Source: Brenneria populi
Lineage (GTDB): Bacteria > Pseudomonadota > Gammaproteobacteria > Enterobacterales > Enterobacteriaceae
DNA length: 64,000 nt
NCBI RefSeq assembly: GCF_036016195.1
Contig: NZ_JAYWTM010000022.1
Location: 62,001 to 126,000 of the forward strand
Reading direction: 5' to 3'
The position numbers and the translations under genes were made by a program. Below, one piece after another: positions 15,268 to 23,846 of this stretch (position 1 is its first letter; each line of letters starts with the position of its first letter). The notes below the pieces were generated by a model. It was not told the DNA's origin. It saw only the letters and a program-made list of their open reading frames with translations, and searched no databases.

Positions 15268-16416
15268 ATGGGACAACCCCTCCATCCCGTGAGTGCGGAA
15301 AATCGGCCTTTCAGCGATGCGTGCGGCGGGCGATCGAAAAGGAAGCCCCACGCGGTACATGCGGTTAACCGTATCATTGCCCGTTCTTACGCTATGAAAC
15401 GGGCGATGGAGAGCGTGGGGCGCTTTGCGCCGACGCTATCGCCGATACTGTTGCGCGGCGAGCCCGGCAGCGGTAAAGACGTTATCGCCAGGGCCATCCA
15501 TGCGCAATCGATGCTCCGCCGACGCGCGTTCATCAAAGTAAGCTGCGATTACTCCGATGATGAACAGGCGATCGCGGCGTTGCTGGGCAGCGATGAAAAT
15601 GGAAATCGGCGTCCGGGCGCCGTCGCGTTAGCGAACGGCGGCACGCTCTTTTTGAGTGAAATCGGCCTGTTTTCGTTGCGTATGCAAAAGTGCGTGCTGC
15701 GTCTATTGCAGGAAAAAGAGTATGTGCCGTTGACGGGCAGCCGGGTTTTACCTTGCAAAATGCGCCTGGTCTGCGCGACGGAAAAGAATCTTGAACAAAT
15801 GGTGGCCGCCGGCGGCTTTCTGCCGGAGCTGTACTACCGGCTGAACGTCGCCGCTATCGCGCTGCCGGCGCTGCGCGATCGTCATGAAGATATCCCCGAA
15901 CTGGTCAATTATTTTTTTGAACGTTTTAACCGTGTGAATCGCCTGAATATCTCAATCACGGAGCAGGCGCTGTCTCCGCTCTATCTATGCCACTGGCCTG
16001 CCAATGTGCGCGATTTGGAAAACTGCCTGGAATATGCCGCGCTGCATCGGGAAGGGGACGTCATCAAACAGCTGCCCTGCCTGACCGAGCGCTGTATGCG
16101 GCAGAAGCTGAATTTAAAAATCGGCCGTTATCTTCAGGCCCATATCGAAACGCCTGACGCCGCGGCGGAAAAGACGGCCGCGGCGTTTTCCGCGCCGCTG
16201 CACTGGGAGCCCGGCGCGGTATCGCCGCATGTGGCGATGCCGATAGCCGGCGGCGGCGTCGGTTACGATCCCAGCGATGAAATTCGCCACCGTATTATCG
16301 CCGCCCTGGAAAAAAGCGGTTGGGTTAAGGCTAAAGCCGCGCGTTTATTGAATCTGACGCCTCGCCAGCTATCCTACGCCTTACAGAAACTACAGATCGA
16401 AGTGAAAAAGTTTTAG
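15268..16416 (+). CDS. Degenerate NifA/AnfA-like enhancer-binding protein lacking GAFTGA
   Basis: 382 residues with the shape of a sigma-54 activator but without a sensory domain. Walker A is intact (GEPGSGKD, 64-71). The region that should carry GAFTGA reads NGNRRPGAVA (about 111-120) and has no such loop. Walker B is LFLSEIG (127-133), with serine in place of the catalytic aspartate. The usual FREDL is FLPEL, losing one arginine-finger candidate. The C-terminus (about 335-380; GWVKAKAARLLNLTPRQLSY) is a clear NifA-type helix-turn-helix. It should bind DNA but should not hydrolyse ATP normally or engage sigma-54. It starts 3 nt after anfA, so it is probably co-transcribed and translationally linked. 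A competitor, co-repressor or AnfA hetero-oligomer partner is inferred; a decaying duplicate is the alternative. Confidence 0.85.
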   Translation: MGQPLHPVSAENRPFSDACGGRSKRKPHAVHAVNRIIARSYAMKRAMESVGRFAPTLSPILLRGEPGSGKDVIARAIHAQSMLRRRAFIKVSCDYSDDEQAIAALLGSDENGNRRPGAVALANGGTLFLSEIGLFSLRMQKCVLRLLQEKEYVPLTGSRVLPCKMRLVCATEKNLEQMVAAGGFLPELYYRLNVAAIALPALRDRHEDIPELVNYFFERFNRVNRLNISITEQALSPLYLCHWPANVRDLENCLEYAALHREGDVIKQLPCLTERCMRQKLNLKIGRYLQAHIETPDAAAEKTAAAFSAPLHWEPGAVSPHVAMPIAGGGVGYDPSDEIRHRIIAALEKSGWVKAKAARLLNLTPRQLSYALQKLQIEVKKF

Positions 16417-16620
16417 CGTTATTCAAATTTGCCCCTCTTTTCGCCGCAAAGCGCGCCGTTTCAGCGGTGTATCTCTAGGTCTTCGTTAAATAATTAGCCG
16501 TAGCCTTTGCGGCTGGTTTATTATCTTTCATAAGCGAATTTGAATCGTGGCCGCCTGAGCGTTTTTTCAGCGCGTATCGTCCACGTTGGAAAACGATACC
16601 TGGAGGTATCCGAGGTTTAT

Positions 16621-17046
16621 GTGCAGTTAACAAGTTTTACGGATTATGGCCTGCGGGCGTTGATTTATATGGCGTCGTTGCCCGGCGGACAGATGACCAG
16701 CATTTCAGAAGTGACTGAAGTGTACGGCGTGTCGCGTAATCATATGGTCAAAATTATCAATCAACTTAGTCGGGCGGGGCTGGTTATGGCCGTGCGCGGC
16801 AAGAACGGCGGGATCCGGCTGGGCAAACCCGCCGAATCCATCCGAATTGGCGATGTGGTTCGCGAGCTGGAGCCGCTCTCGTTAGTTAACTGCAGTCATG
16901 AGTTTTGCCACATCACGCCGGCCTGCCGACTAAAAGAGGTGCTCCAGCGCGCGGTCCATCATTTTCTCCGCGAGCTGGACCAGTATACGCTGGCCGATCT
17001 GGTCAAAGAAAACCCGCCGCTTTACAAATTATTGTTGGTTGAATGA
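16621..17046 (+). CDS. nsrR: NsrR, nitric-oxide-sensing Rrf2 repressor
   Basis: Represses nitric-oxide detoxification genes until NO destroys its Fe-S cluster. The 141 residues match E. coli NsrR throughout. The start is the GTG at 16621 (VQLTSFTDYGLRAL), with GAGG upstream, rather than the longer frame from 16540. The winged-helix segment is ISEVTEVYGVSRNHMVKIINQLSR. The three cluster cysteines are present at residues 91, 96 and 102 (NCSHEFCHITPAC). It is directly followed by rnr as in E. coli, so this marks the return to conserved backbone after the nitrogenase island. The 204 nt upstream contain no gene. Confidence 0.95.
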   Translation: MQLTSFTDYGLRALIYMASLPGGQMTSISEVTEVYGVSRNHMVKIINQLSRAGLVMAVRGKNGGIRLGKPAESIRIGDVVRELEPLSLVNCSHEFCHITPACRLKEVLQRAVHHFLRELDQYTLADLVKENPPLYKLLLVE

Positions 17047-17087
17047 GTTATGTTCAGCCTCCTGCTGATGACAACGGAGGAGCCGCA

Positions 17088-19538
17088 ATGTCACAAGATC
17101 CCTTTCTGGAACGCGAAGCAGAAAAATACGCATCCCCCATTCCCAGCCGCGAATACATTCTGGCGCATATCGCCAAACGGGATACCCCGATTAAACGGGA
17201 AGAGCTGGCCGCCGATCTGCAACTTACCGGCGACGAACAGCTGGAAGCCTTACGCCGCCGTCTGCGGGCGATGGAGCGTGACGGTCAGCTGATTTTTACC
17301 CGTCGCCAGTGCTACGCCTTGCCGGAGAAGCTGGATTTGCTGCGCGGCACGGTGATTGGCCACCGCGACGGCTACGGCTTTCTGCGCGTGGAGGGCCGCA
17401 AAGATGACCTTTACCTCTCCGCGGAAGAGATGAAACGCGCCATTCACGGCGACGTGGTGCTGGCGCAGCCGCTGGGCGCCGACCGCAAAGGGCGGCGCGA
17501 AGGCCGTATCGTGCGCGTTCTGGAGCCGCGTACCGGGCAGATCGTCGGGCGCTATTTTGTCGATGCCGGCGTCGGTTTTGTCGTTCCGGACGACAGCCGC
17601 CTGAGCTTCGATATTCTGATCCCGCAAGAGAATATCAACGGCGCCCGGATGGGCTTTGTGGTGGTGGTGGAGCTCACTCAGCGCGCTACGCGCCGCACGA
17701 AAGCCATCGGCAAAATCGTTGAGGTGCTGGGCGATAACATGGGAACCGGTTTGGCGGTGGAGATCGCCCTGCGCACCCATGATATTCCGCATACCTGGCC
17801 GCCGAAGGTGGAAGAACAGGTCAAGGATCTGGCCGAAGAGGTGCCGGAAGAGGCCAAAAAAGGCCGCGTGGATTTACGCAAGCTGCCGCTGGTGACGATT
17901 GACGGCGAAGACGCCCGCGATTTTGACGATGCCGTATACTGCGAGAAAAAACGCGGCGGCGGCTGGCGTCTGTGGGTGGCGATTGCCGACGTCAGCTACT
18001 ATGTGCGCCCGAATACGCCGTTGGACGTCGAGGCGCGCGCGCGCGGGACGTCGGTCTATTTTCCGTCGCAGGTGGTGCCGATGCTGCCGGAAGTGCTCTC
18101 TAACGGCCTCTGTTCGCTCAACCCGCAGGTCGATCGCCTGTGCATGGTGTGCGAGATGACCGTTTCGGCGCAGGGAAAGCTCTCTTCCTACAAATTCTAC
18201 GAAGGGCTGATGAGCTCCCACGCTCGTCTGACCTATACCAAAGTGTGGAGCATTCTTCAGGGCGACGCCGAGCTGCGCGAGCGCTATAAGCCGCTGGTGG
18301 GCGGTCTGGAGGAGCTGCACAGCATGTATCGGATGCTGGATCAGGCGCGCGAAACGCGCGGCGGCATCGCCTTTGAAACGGAAGAAGCCAAATTCATTTT
18401 TAATGCCGAGCGTCGTATTGAGCGGGTTGAGTCGGTAGTGCGTAACGATGCGCATAAGCTGATTGAAGAGTGCATGATCCTGGCCAACATCTCCGCGGCG
18501 AAATTCGTGGAGAAAAATGAGGAGCCGGCGCTGTTCCGCGTTCACGATCGGCCAAGCGAAGATCATGTTCTGGCGCTGCGCAGCGTGCTGGGCGAACTGG
18601 GGCTGACGTTAAAAGGCGGCATGAAGCCGCAGCCGAAAGACTACGCCGCGCTGATGGAGGAGGTGGCCGATCGCCCGGACAGCGAAATGCTGCAAACCAT
18701 GCTGCTGCGCTCGATGAAACAGGCGGTTTACGATCCGGAAAATCGCGGTCACTTCGGTTTGGCGTTATCCTCCTACGGCCACTTTACTTCGCCTATCCGC
18801 CGGTATCCCGATCTGGCTTTGCACCGCTCGATCAAATATCTGCTGAGCTCCCGCAACGCGCGCTGGACGCCGACCGGCGGCTGGCACAGCGATATGAACG
18901 AGATGCTGCAGCTGGGCGTGCACTGCTCGATGACGGAGCGACGCGCCGATGAGGCCACCCGCGATGTGGCCGACTGGCTGAAATGCGATTTCATGCAGGA
19001 TCACGTCGGCGAAGTGTTTAGCGGGATCATCTCCAGCGTAACCGGCTTTGGTTTCTTTGTGCGTCTCAACGATCTGTTTATCGACGGACTGGTGCATGTC
19101 TCCTCGCTGGATAATGACTACTATCGCTACGATAATATCGGTCAGCGCCTGATCGGCGAGTCGCGCGGCCAGGTTTACCGCCTGGGCGATGAAGTGGAAA
19201 TTCGCGTCGAGGCCGTTCATATGGACGAGCGCAATATCGATTTCGCGCTGGTGTCCAGTTCGCGCAGGCCGCGCGGCGAAGGTAAAACGGCCCGCGACCG
19301 GGCGAAAAAAGCGGATAACCGCGAGGTTAAACCGGTCCGCCGTCGCCGCAACGCCGCGAAGCCGGCCGCCAATTTCGAGCCGGACGCGGCGTTCCGCAAA
19401 GAGGACGAACGAAAAGACAAGGGCAAAACGAAGCCGAAAAAGAGCGCGGACAAAAGCAAAAAGAACGCCGCGAAAACGCGTAAGATCGCGGCGGCGACCA
19501 AGACCAAGCGCGCGAAGAAGAAGTCGGCCGAGTCATAG
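17088..19538 (+). CDS. rnr: Ribonuclease R
   Basis: Processive 3'-to-5' exoribonuclease of the RNase II family that degrades structured RNA and matures stable RNAs. It has 816 residues. Order of domains: an N-terminal helix-turn-helix and cold-shock domains, the RNB catalytic domain with the DGEDARDFDDAV acidic site (about residue 275-290), an S1 domain (VGEVFSGIISSVTGFGFFV), and a long lysine/arginine-rich tail after residue 735. The start at 17088 (MSQDPFLERE) has ACGGAGGAG upstream and matches E. coli; the frame is open further up to 17043. nsrR ends 41 nt before. Confidence 0.96.
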   Translation: MSQDPFLEREAEKYASPIPSREYILAHIAKRDTPIKREELAADLQLTGDEQLEALRRRLRAMERDGQLIFTRRQCYALPEKLDLLRGTVIGHRDGYGFLRVEGRKDDLYLSAEEMKRAIHGDVVLAQPLGADRKGRREGRIVRVLEPRTGQIVGRYFVDAGVGFVVPDDSRLSFDILIPQENINGARMGFVVVVELTQRATRRTKAIGKIVEVLGDNMGTGLAVEIALRTHDIPHTWPPKVEEQVKDLAEEVPEEAKKGRVDLRKLPLVTIDGEDARDFDDAVYCEKKRGGGWRLWVAIADVSYYVRPNTPLDVEARARGTSVYFPSQVVPMLPEVLSNGLCSLNPQVDRLCMVCEMTVSAQGKLSSYKFYEGLMSSHARLTYTKVWSILQGDAELRERYKPLVGGLEELHSMYRMLDQARETRGGIAFETEEAKFIFNAERRIERVESVVRNDAHKLIEECMILANISAAKFVEKNEEPALFRVHDRPSEDHVLALRSVLGELGLTLKGGMKPQPKDYAALMEEVADRPDSEMLQTMLLRSMKQAVYDPENRGHFGLALSSYGHFTSPIRRYPDLALHRSIKYLLSSRNARWTPTGGWHSDMNEMLQLGVHCSMTERRADEATRDVADWLKCDFMQDHVGEVFSGIISSVTGFGFFVRLNDLFIDGLVHVSSLDNDYYRYDNIGQRLIGESRGQVYRLGDEVEIRVEAVHMDERNIDFALVSSSRRPRGEGKTARDRAKKADNREVKPVRRRRNAAKPAANFEPDAAFRKEDERKDKGKTKPKKSADKSKKNAAKTRKIAAATKTKRAKKKSAES

Positions 19539-19573
19539 TAGAACGGCGTGAGACGTCGCCTTCTCTTCGGCCC

Positions 19574-19603
19574 CTGCGTCGTGCCCGCCGGGGCATGACG
19601 CAG
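19574..19603 (+). terminator. Hairpin between rnr and rlmB
   Basis: CTGCGTC-g-TGCCC and its near-complement form a 13-bp stem with one G-U or mismatch and a 4-nt loop. No U-tract follows, so it may only attenuate or stabilise the rnr messenger. Confidence 0.4.
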
Positions 19604-19644
19604 AGCGGACGTCATCCGTTTATTTTTTAATGTAAAGAGCATCA

Positions 19645-20376
19645 ATGAGCGAAATTATTTACGGTATCCATGCGGTTAAAGCGTTGCTGGACAGAGATCC
19701 CCAGCGTTTCCTGGAAGTATTTATCCTGAAAGGCCGCGACGATCGCCGCTTGCTTCCGCTGATCGCCGAGCTGGAGTCGGCCGGCATTGCGGTACAGGTG
19801 GCCAGTCGCCAGTGGCTGGACGGCAAGGTTGAAGGGGCCGTCCATCAGGGGATCGTCGCCAAAGTGAAAGAGGGGCGGCAGTATCAGGAGAACGATCTGC
19901 CCGCTCTACTGGACGGCCTGGAACAGCCTTTACTGCTGGTGTTGGACGGCGTGACCGATCCGCACAATCTGGGCGCCTGCCTGCGCAGCGCCGATGCGGC
20001 CGGGGTTCATGCGGTGATCGTGCCGCGCGATCGCTCCGCGCAGCTTAACGCCACGGCCAAAAAAGTCGCCTGCGGCGCGGCGGAAAATGTTCCCTTGATT
20101 CGCGTGACCAACCTGGCCCGCACCATGCGTTTGCTGCAGGAGCATCGCGTCTGGATCGTCGGAACGGCGGGGGAGGCCGACCACACTCTGTATCAAAGCA
20201 AACTGAACGGCCCGCTGGCGCTGGTGATGGGCGCGGAGGGCGAAGGGATGCGCCGCCTGACGCGCGAACACTGCGACGAATTAATCAGCATCCCGATGGC
20301 GGGCAGCGTCTCTTCGCTGAACGTATCCGTCGCCACCGGCATTTGTCTGTTTGAAGCGGTGCGCCAACGCGGTTGA
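19645..20376 (+). CDS. rlmB: 23S rRNA 2'-O-methyltransferase RlmB
   Basis: Methylates the ribose of G2251 in 23S rRNA. It has 243 residues, the E. coli length. An N-terminal substrate-binding domain is followed by the SPOUT methyltransferase domain; the knot motifs are DPHNLGACLRSADAAG, LVMGAEGEGMRRL and the final ISIPMAGSVSSLNVSVATG. It follows rnr as in E. coli and probably shares its transcript in part, with a hairpin between. No oddities were seen. Confidence 0.96.
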   Translation: MSEIIYGIHAVKALLDRDPQRFLEVFILKGRDDRRLLPLIAELESAGIAVQVASRQWLDGKVEGAVHQGIVAKVKEGRQYQENDLPALLDGLEQPLLLVLDGVTDPHNLGACLRSADAAGVHAVIVPRDRSAQLNATAKKVACGAAENVPLIRVTNLARTMRLLQEHRVWIVGTAGEADHTLYQSKLNGPLALVMGAEGEGMRRLTREHCDELISIPMAGSVSSLNVSVATGICLFEAVRQRG

Positions 20377-20454
20377 CGGCGGCATTCCACCCGCGCCGTC
20401 ATAAACGCCGGCGCGCTATTCACCCTTAACGGCAAACATAAGGAAAGTTACGGC

Positions 20455-20853
20455 ATGACGATTATCAGCGCATTATTGGCTTTCGCTTCTTACTTTTTTA
20501 TCGGGTTTGTCATGGTGCTGGCATTCCTGTTTATCTATACCCGCGTTACGCCGCATGATGAATGGACGCTGATCAAAGCCAATAATGGCGCGGCGGCGGT
20601 CGGTTTCGCCGGCGCGCTGATCGGCTATGTCATCCCCTTGGCGAGCGCGGCGGTCAACTCGGTGAGTCTGTTGGATTACGTCACCTGGGGAATTGTGGCG
20701 CTGGTTATCCAACTGCTGATTTACGGCGTGGTGCGTATCTATCTGCCGGGCCTCAGCCGGCATATTCAGGATAACGAAATCGCTTCGGGGGTTTTCCTGT
20801 GCACCGCTTCGCTGGGCGGCGGGATTCTGAATGCGGCCTGTATGTCTTACTGA
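20455..20853 (+). CDS. yjfL: DUF350 inner-membrane protein YjfL
   Basis: 132 residues with four predicted membrane helices (about 1-25, 45-65, 75-95, 108-130). It belongs to the DUF350 family of small membrane proteins; the function is not known. In E. coli yjfL is the fourth gene of yjfIJKL after rlmB. Here yjfIJK are absent and yjfL follows rlmB after 78 nt. A long hairpin follows its stop. Confidence 0.85.
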   Translation: MTIISALLAFASYFFIGFVMVLAFLFIYTRVTPHDEWTLIKANNGAAAVGFAGALIGYVIPLASAAVNSVSLLDYVTWGIVALVIQLLIYGVVRIYLPGLSRHIQDNEIASGVFLCTASLGGGILNAACMSY

Positions 20854-20877
20854 GCCTAATACGCCCGCCTATGCGAG

Positions 20878-20914
20878 CCGCGGGCAAAACGTTCCAGACG
20901 TTTTTGTCCCGCGG
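20878..20914 (+). terminator. Long imperfect hairpin after yjfL
   Basis: CCGCGGGcAAAACGT pairs with ACGTTTTTGTCCCGCGG across a 5-nt loop, a stem of about 15 bp. It lies 24 nt after the yjfL stop and could end transcription, although the U-run lies inside the stem. Confidence 0.5.
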
Positions 20915-21106
20915 TTCCGGTTTTCCCCCGCCTAACGCTTCCTACCCTCGCCCCATCCGTGGGGCTCGCCCCGTTGGGGCCGCCGCAGGCGGCGTTCAAA
21001 TCCGCTCCCGGCAGATTTGTCAGTTACCCGAATCACTGACTTGAGTAAGCGCCTGGGGTGAGCGAGGAAAGCCAACGCACATGCAACTTGAAGTATGACG
21101 AGTATA
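20915..21106. repeat. Composite intergenic repeat, copy 1
   Basis: A GC-rich palindromic stretch (GCCCCATCCGTGGGGC, CGCCGCAGGCGGCG) is followed by a core at 21071-21106, GCCAACGCACATGCAACTTG and AAGTATGACGAGTATA. The same core recurs at 25593 (inverted) and 53799. Such repeats occupy gaps between genes. No coding content is visible. Confidence 0.65.
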
Positions 21107-21464
21107 ACGCCGGATAATTAATACCAGATATTAATTAATATTCATTTCAACTAATAACTTATTGGTAAAATTATTGGCTCAATAATTTCTATTATCCACA
21201 GAATGTTATTGTGAAAATTTATTGTAAATTATATTTTTTCGTATACCATATATTATATATAACTTAACTATGTCTATAATAATTCACAATTGTTACTTTT
21301 CCTATGTGTAAAATTAATGGATTGCGGATAACGTCCGGCGTTTCTGTTCGGTTTTCACTTTTATTAAAGTAATTATTTATTACCGTGATGAAAATTTCAC
21401 TGCCAGGATGAATATATCTCGCTTGCTTATTCAAGCGATCGCGTAAGGAAATAGGGAGAGTATT
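21107..21464. other. AT-rich region upstream of a hydrolase gene
   Basis: About 360 nt, strikingly AT-rich compared with the GC-rich neighbours and without a gene. Many TATAAT-like stretches (around 21240-21290) could act as promoters or as an H-NS binding region. It probably belongs with the lower-GC hydrolase gene that follows, and suggests transfer. Confidence 0.6.
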
Positions 21465-22199
21465 ATGTTATATGAAACGACAGGGGCCGGTTATCCGGTT
21501 ATTTTTTTACCAGGACTGTTTGCCGGCGGCTGGATATGGGATTCTGTGATTAAAAGCGTCGTTAATCAGGGATATCGCGCCATTGTATTTAAAGATGCTA
21601 TTCCAATGGCATTCGGCGGTGGTTATAAAAAAGCGAAGAATGCATTGAATGAGGTTGTCGCCGCATGCGATGACGCGCCCTATTTAGTGGGGAATTCTCT
21701 CGGGGCGTTAATTGCGATGCATTACGCATCGGAAAATATGGCGCAGATAAAAGAGCTGGTGATGAGCGGCGCCCCCGGTCAGATTGAAGCCGACGCCGGC
21801 GTGTCTCTGAACGATCTGCGCACCGGCGAAACGCGGTACGCCCGCGCCCTGATGAGCAATGTTTATTTCGATAAGAGCAAGGTTCCCCAACGTGGCGTGG
21901 ACGAAATATCGCGCCTGTTCAGCGATCATGAAATACTTAAAAACATCGTGCGTTGGCTGTCATTCAGTAGAAAATATGATGTTCCGGCCACGCTGAATAA
22001 AATGAACGTTCCTACCCATTTTATCTGGGGAAAGGAAGATTTAATCACGCCTATTGAACCGTGGATAACATTGGCGCATCGGTTGGATCACGTTACCATG
22101 TCCATTATTGCCAATTGCGGACATAGCCCAATGCTGGAAGCCCCGCAAAAATTCGTTAATGAGTTTTTATCCCTGAGCGAAAGTAAAATCGCGGTGTGA
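21465..22199 (+). CDS. Alpha/beta hydrolase
   Basis: 244 residues with a complete alpha/beta-hydrolase catalytic set: the oxyanion region (IFLPGLFAGGWIWD), nucleophile serine in GNSLGALIA, acidic residue in WGKEDLITP and histidine in NCGHSPMLEAP. It lacks a signal peptide. It is similar to MhpC/BphD-like hydrolases, but the substrate cannot be told. AGGGAGAG precedes the ATG. Codon use is AT-richer than the flanking genes and it has an AT-rich upstream region and 299 nt of AT-rich, gene-free sequence downstream (22200-22498), so it looks acquired. It interrupts the yjfL-yjfP order. Confidence 0.85.
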   Translation: MLYETTGAGYPVIFLPGLFAGGWIWDSVIKSVVNQGYRAIVFKDAIPMAFGGGYKKAKNALNEVVAACDDAPYLVGNSLGALIAMHYASENMAQIKELVMSGAPGQIEADAGVSLNDLRTGETRYARALMSNVYFDKSKVPQRGVDEISRLFSDHEILKNIVRWLSFSRKYDVPATLNKMNVPTHFIWGKEDLITPIEPWITLAHRLDHVTMSIIANCGHSPMLEAPQKFVNEFLSLSESKIAV

Positions 22200-22498
22200 A
22201 AGGGCGCTAACGGATTAGCAAGAAATCCGAACGGCACGCGTTCGATAATAGTTGGAAATCAATATCCGTATTCTGGAAATATATATGCCGTCTGATATTT
22301 ATGAAGGGCGCATCGGTGTTTTCTGCCGGATATTGATTTGTATATCAATATTTAAGAAAAGCGTGATTGTGTAAAATAATTATTCGCACCGGCGTTGATA
22401 AGGAAATGCAAATAAAAACTATCATAAATGCGATTCGGCGCTAATATAGATATCGGTAATTGAATGTAGATATCGATAACTGAGCGCAGAGAGGAAAT

Positions 22499-23251
22499 AT
22501 GGTCGAAATGTTCGAGGAAGTCATAGGCAGCGGCATAGCCGCGCTTCATGCCGTACCCGCCGGAAAACGCGAACAGCCTTTGCCAACCCTTTTTTTCTTT
22601 CACGGCTATCTCTCATCAAAAGAGGTCTACTCCTATTTCGGCTATGCGCTGGCGGCGGCCGGCTTTCGGGTGATATTACCGGATGCCGCCATGCACGGCG
22701 CCCGTTATGACGGCGATGAGGGCCGGCGTCTGCGCCATTTTTGGGATATCCTGCAGTCGAATATTCACGAACTGCCCGACTATGCGGATGCCTATCGACG
22801 GCGCGGGCTGATTGCCGACCAGCGCATCGGCGTGTGCGGCGCCTCACTGGGCGGAATGAGCGCGCTGGGGTGCATGGCGCGCTATCCCTGGATTTCCTCC
22901 GTCGCCGCCTTTATGGGGTCGGGCTATTTCTCAACGCTGTCCCGCTCGCTCTATCCCCCGGCGCCCGCCGGCAGCGAAGGCGCCGATGTCGCGCTACGGC
23001 GGCTGTCCGACACGCTCGCCGAGTATGACGTCTCATCCCGTCTGGAGGCTCTGGCGGATCGTCCTTTACTGCTGTGGCACGGCGAGGCCGACGAAGTCGT
23101 GCCGGCGCAGGAGAGCGCGCGGCTGCATCAGGCGCTGAAAGAGAGCCGTCAGGATAGTCGGCTGACCTATCTGACCGAGGCCGGGGTGACCCACCGCATT
23201 ACGCCGTTGGCGCTGCGGGCCGGCGTGGATTTTTTCCGGCGCTATTTATAG
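22499..23251 (+). CDS. yjfP: YjfP-type esterase
   Basis: Cytoplasmic carboxylesterase of the dienelactone-hydrolase/prolyl-oligopeptidase-like group. It has 250 residues; E. coli YjfP has 249, and they match from the N-terminus (ALHAVPAGKREQPLP) onward. The catalytic serine is in GASLGGMSALG, the aspartate in WHGEADEVVP and the histidine in GVTHRITP. The start at 22499 has AGAGGAAAT immediately upstream. It lies upstream of rpsF as in E. coli, but without the ula ascorbate genes that separate them there. An intrinsic terminator follows. Confidence 0.9.
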   Translation: MVEMFEEVIGSGIAALHAVPAGKREQPLPTLFFFHGYLSSKEVYSYFGYALAAAGFRVILPDAAMHGARYDGDEGRRLRHFWDILQSNIHELPDYADAYRRRGLIADQRIGVCGASLGGMSALGCMARYPWISSVAAFMGSGYFSTLSRSLYPPAPAGSEGADVALRRLSDTLAEYDVSSRLEALADRPLLLWHGEADEVVPAQESARLHQALKESRQDSRLTYLTEAGVTHRITPLALRAGVDFFRRYL

Positions 23252-23285
23252 CTATCGGGAAGGGCGTTCTTGCAGCAATGCTTCC

Positions 23286-23307
23286 GCCGGCCGTCAGCCG
23301 GTTTTTT
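23286..23307 (+). terminator. Intrinsic terminator of yjfP
   Basis: CCGGC-CGTCA-GCCGG followed by six T residues, 35 nt after the yjfP stop. Confidence 0.7.
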
Positions 23308-23319
23308 CCTGATTCCTCC

Positions 23320-23348
23320 TTGTATTCCTGCGCGCGGACCAATATAAT
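23320..23348 (+). promoter_or_regulatory. Sigma-70 promoter of the rpsF operon
   Basis: TTGTAT and TATAAT are separated by 17 nt. It lies 100 nt before the rpsF start and just behind the yjfP terminator, as expected for the ribosomal operon promoter. Confidence 0.75.
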
Positions 23349-23377
23349 TACGCGTCATTTTTTCAGCCGCTCACATA

Positions 23378-23428
23378 ACACGTTCCTTGCTTCCATGGGC
23401 CGCGGCTGACCCTGACAGGAGGCTGAAT
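23378..23428 (+). promoter_or_regulatory. rpsF: Candidate S6:S18 leader of rpsF
   Basis: The leader between promoter and start codon contains ACGTTCCTTGCTTCC, GGGCCGCGGCTGACCC and GGAGGCTGAATAATCCG, which resembles the enterobacterial rpsF leader. Many bacteria have here a hairpin bound by the S6-S18 heterodimer for autoregulation. I infer the element from position and this resemblance, not from a computed fold. Confidence 0.5.
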
Positions 23429-23448
23429 AATCCGTAAGGAGCAATTCG

Positions 23449-23841
23449 ATGCGTCATTACGAAATCGTTTTTATGGTTCATCCTGACCAAAGCGAACAGG
23501 TTCCGGGCATGATCGAACGCTACACTGGCGCCATCACGGCGGCGGAAGGCACGATTCACCGTCTGGAAGACTGGGGCCGCCGTCAGCTGGCTTACCCGAT
23601 CAACAAACTGCACAAAGCACACTACGTTCTGCTGAACGTTGAAGCGCCGCAGGAAGTTATCGACGAGCTGGAAACAAACTTCCGCTTCAACGACGCCGTT
23701 ATCCGCAGCATGATTATGCGCGTTAAACACGCGGTAACCGAAGCATCTCCGATGGTGAAAGCGAAAGACGAACGCCGCGAGCGTCGCGAAGATTTCGCCG
23801 AATCCAACGATGATGCGAATTCTGGGGATTCTGAAGAGTAA
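23449..23841 (+). CDS. rpsF: 30S ribosomal protein S6
   Basis: Small-subunit protein that pairs with S18 on the platform of the 30S particle. The 130 residues begin MRHYEIVFMVHPDQSEQVPG, and the RNA-contact strand LEDWGRRQLAYPINK is typical. The C-terminus ends in an acidic low-complexity tail (NDDANSGDSEE), the segment modified by RimK-type glutamylation in E. coli. AAGGAG precedes the ATG. First gene of rpsF-priB-rpsR-rplI. Confidence 0.97.
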   Translation: MRHYEIVFMVHPDQSEQVPGMIERYTGAITAAEGTIHRLEDWGRRQLAYPINKLHKAHYVLLNVEAPQEVIDELETNFRFNDAVIRSMIMRVKHAVTEASPMVKAKDERRERREDFAESNDDANSGDSEE

Positions 23842-23846
23842 TTGTT

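Noticed and set aside
16540..16620. Longer start of nsrR
   Set aside because: The extra 27 residues are not in the NsrR family and the GTG at 16621 has its own ribosome site.
20940..21010. CRISPR-like short repeats
   Set aside because: The short GGGGC/GCCCC and GCCGC units are nested palindromes of one intergenic repeat, not evenly spaced direct repeats with spacers.
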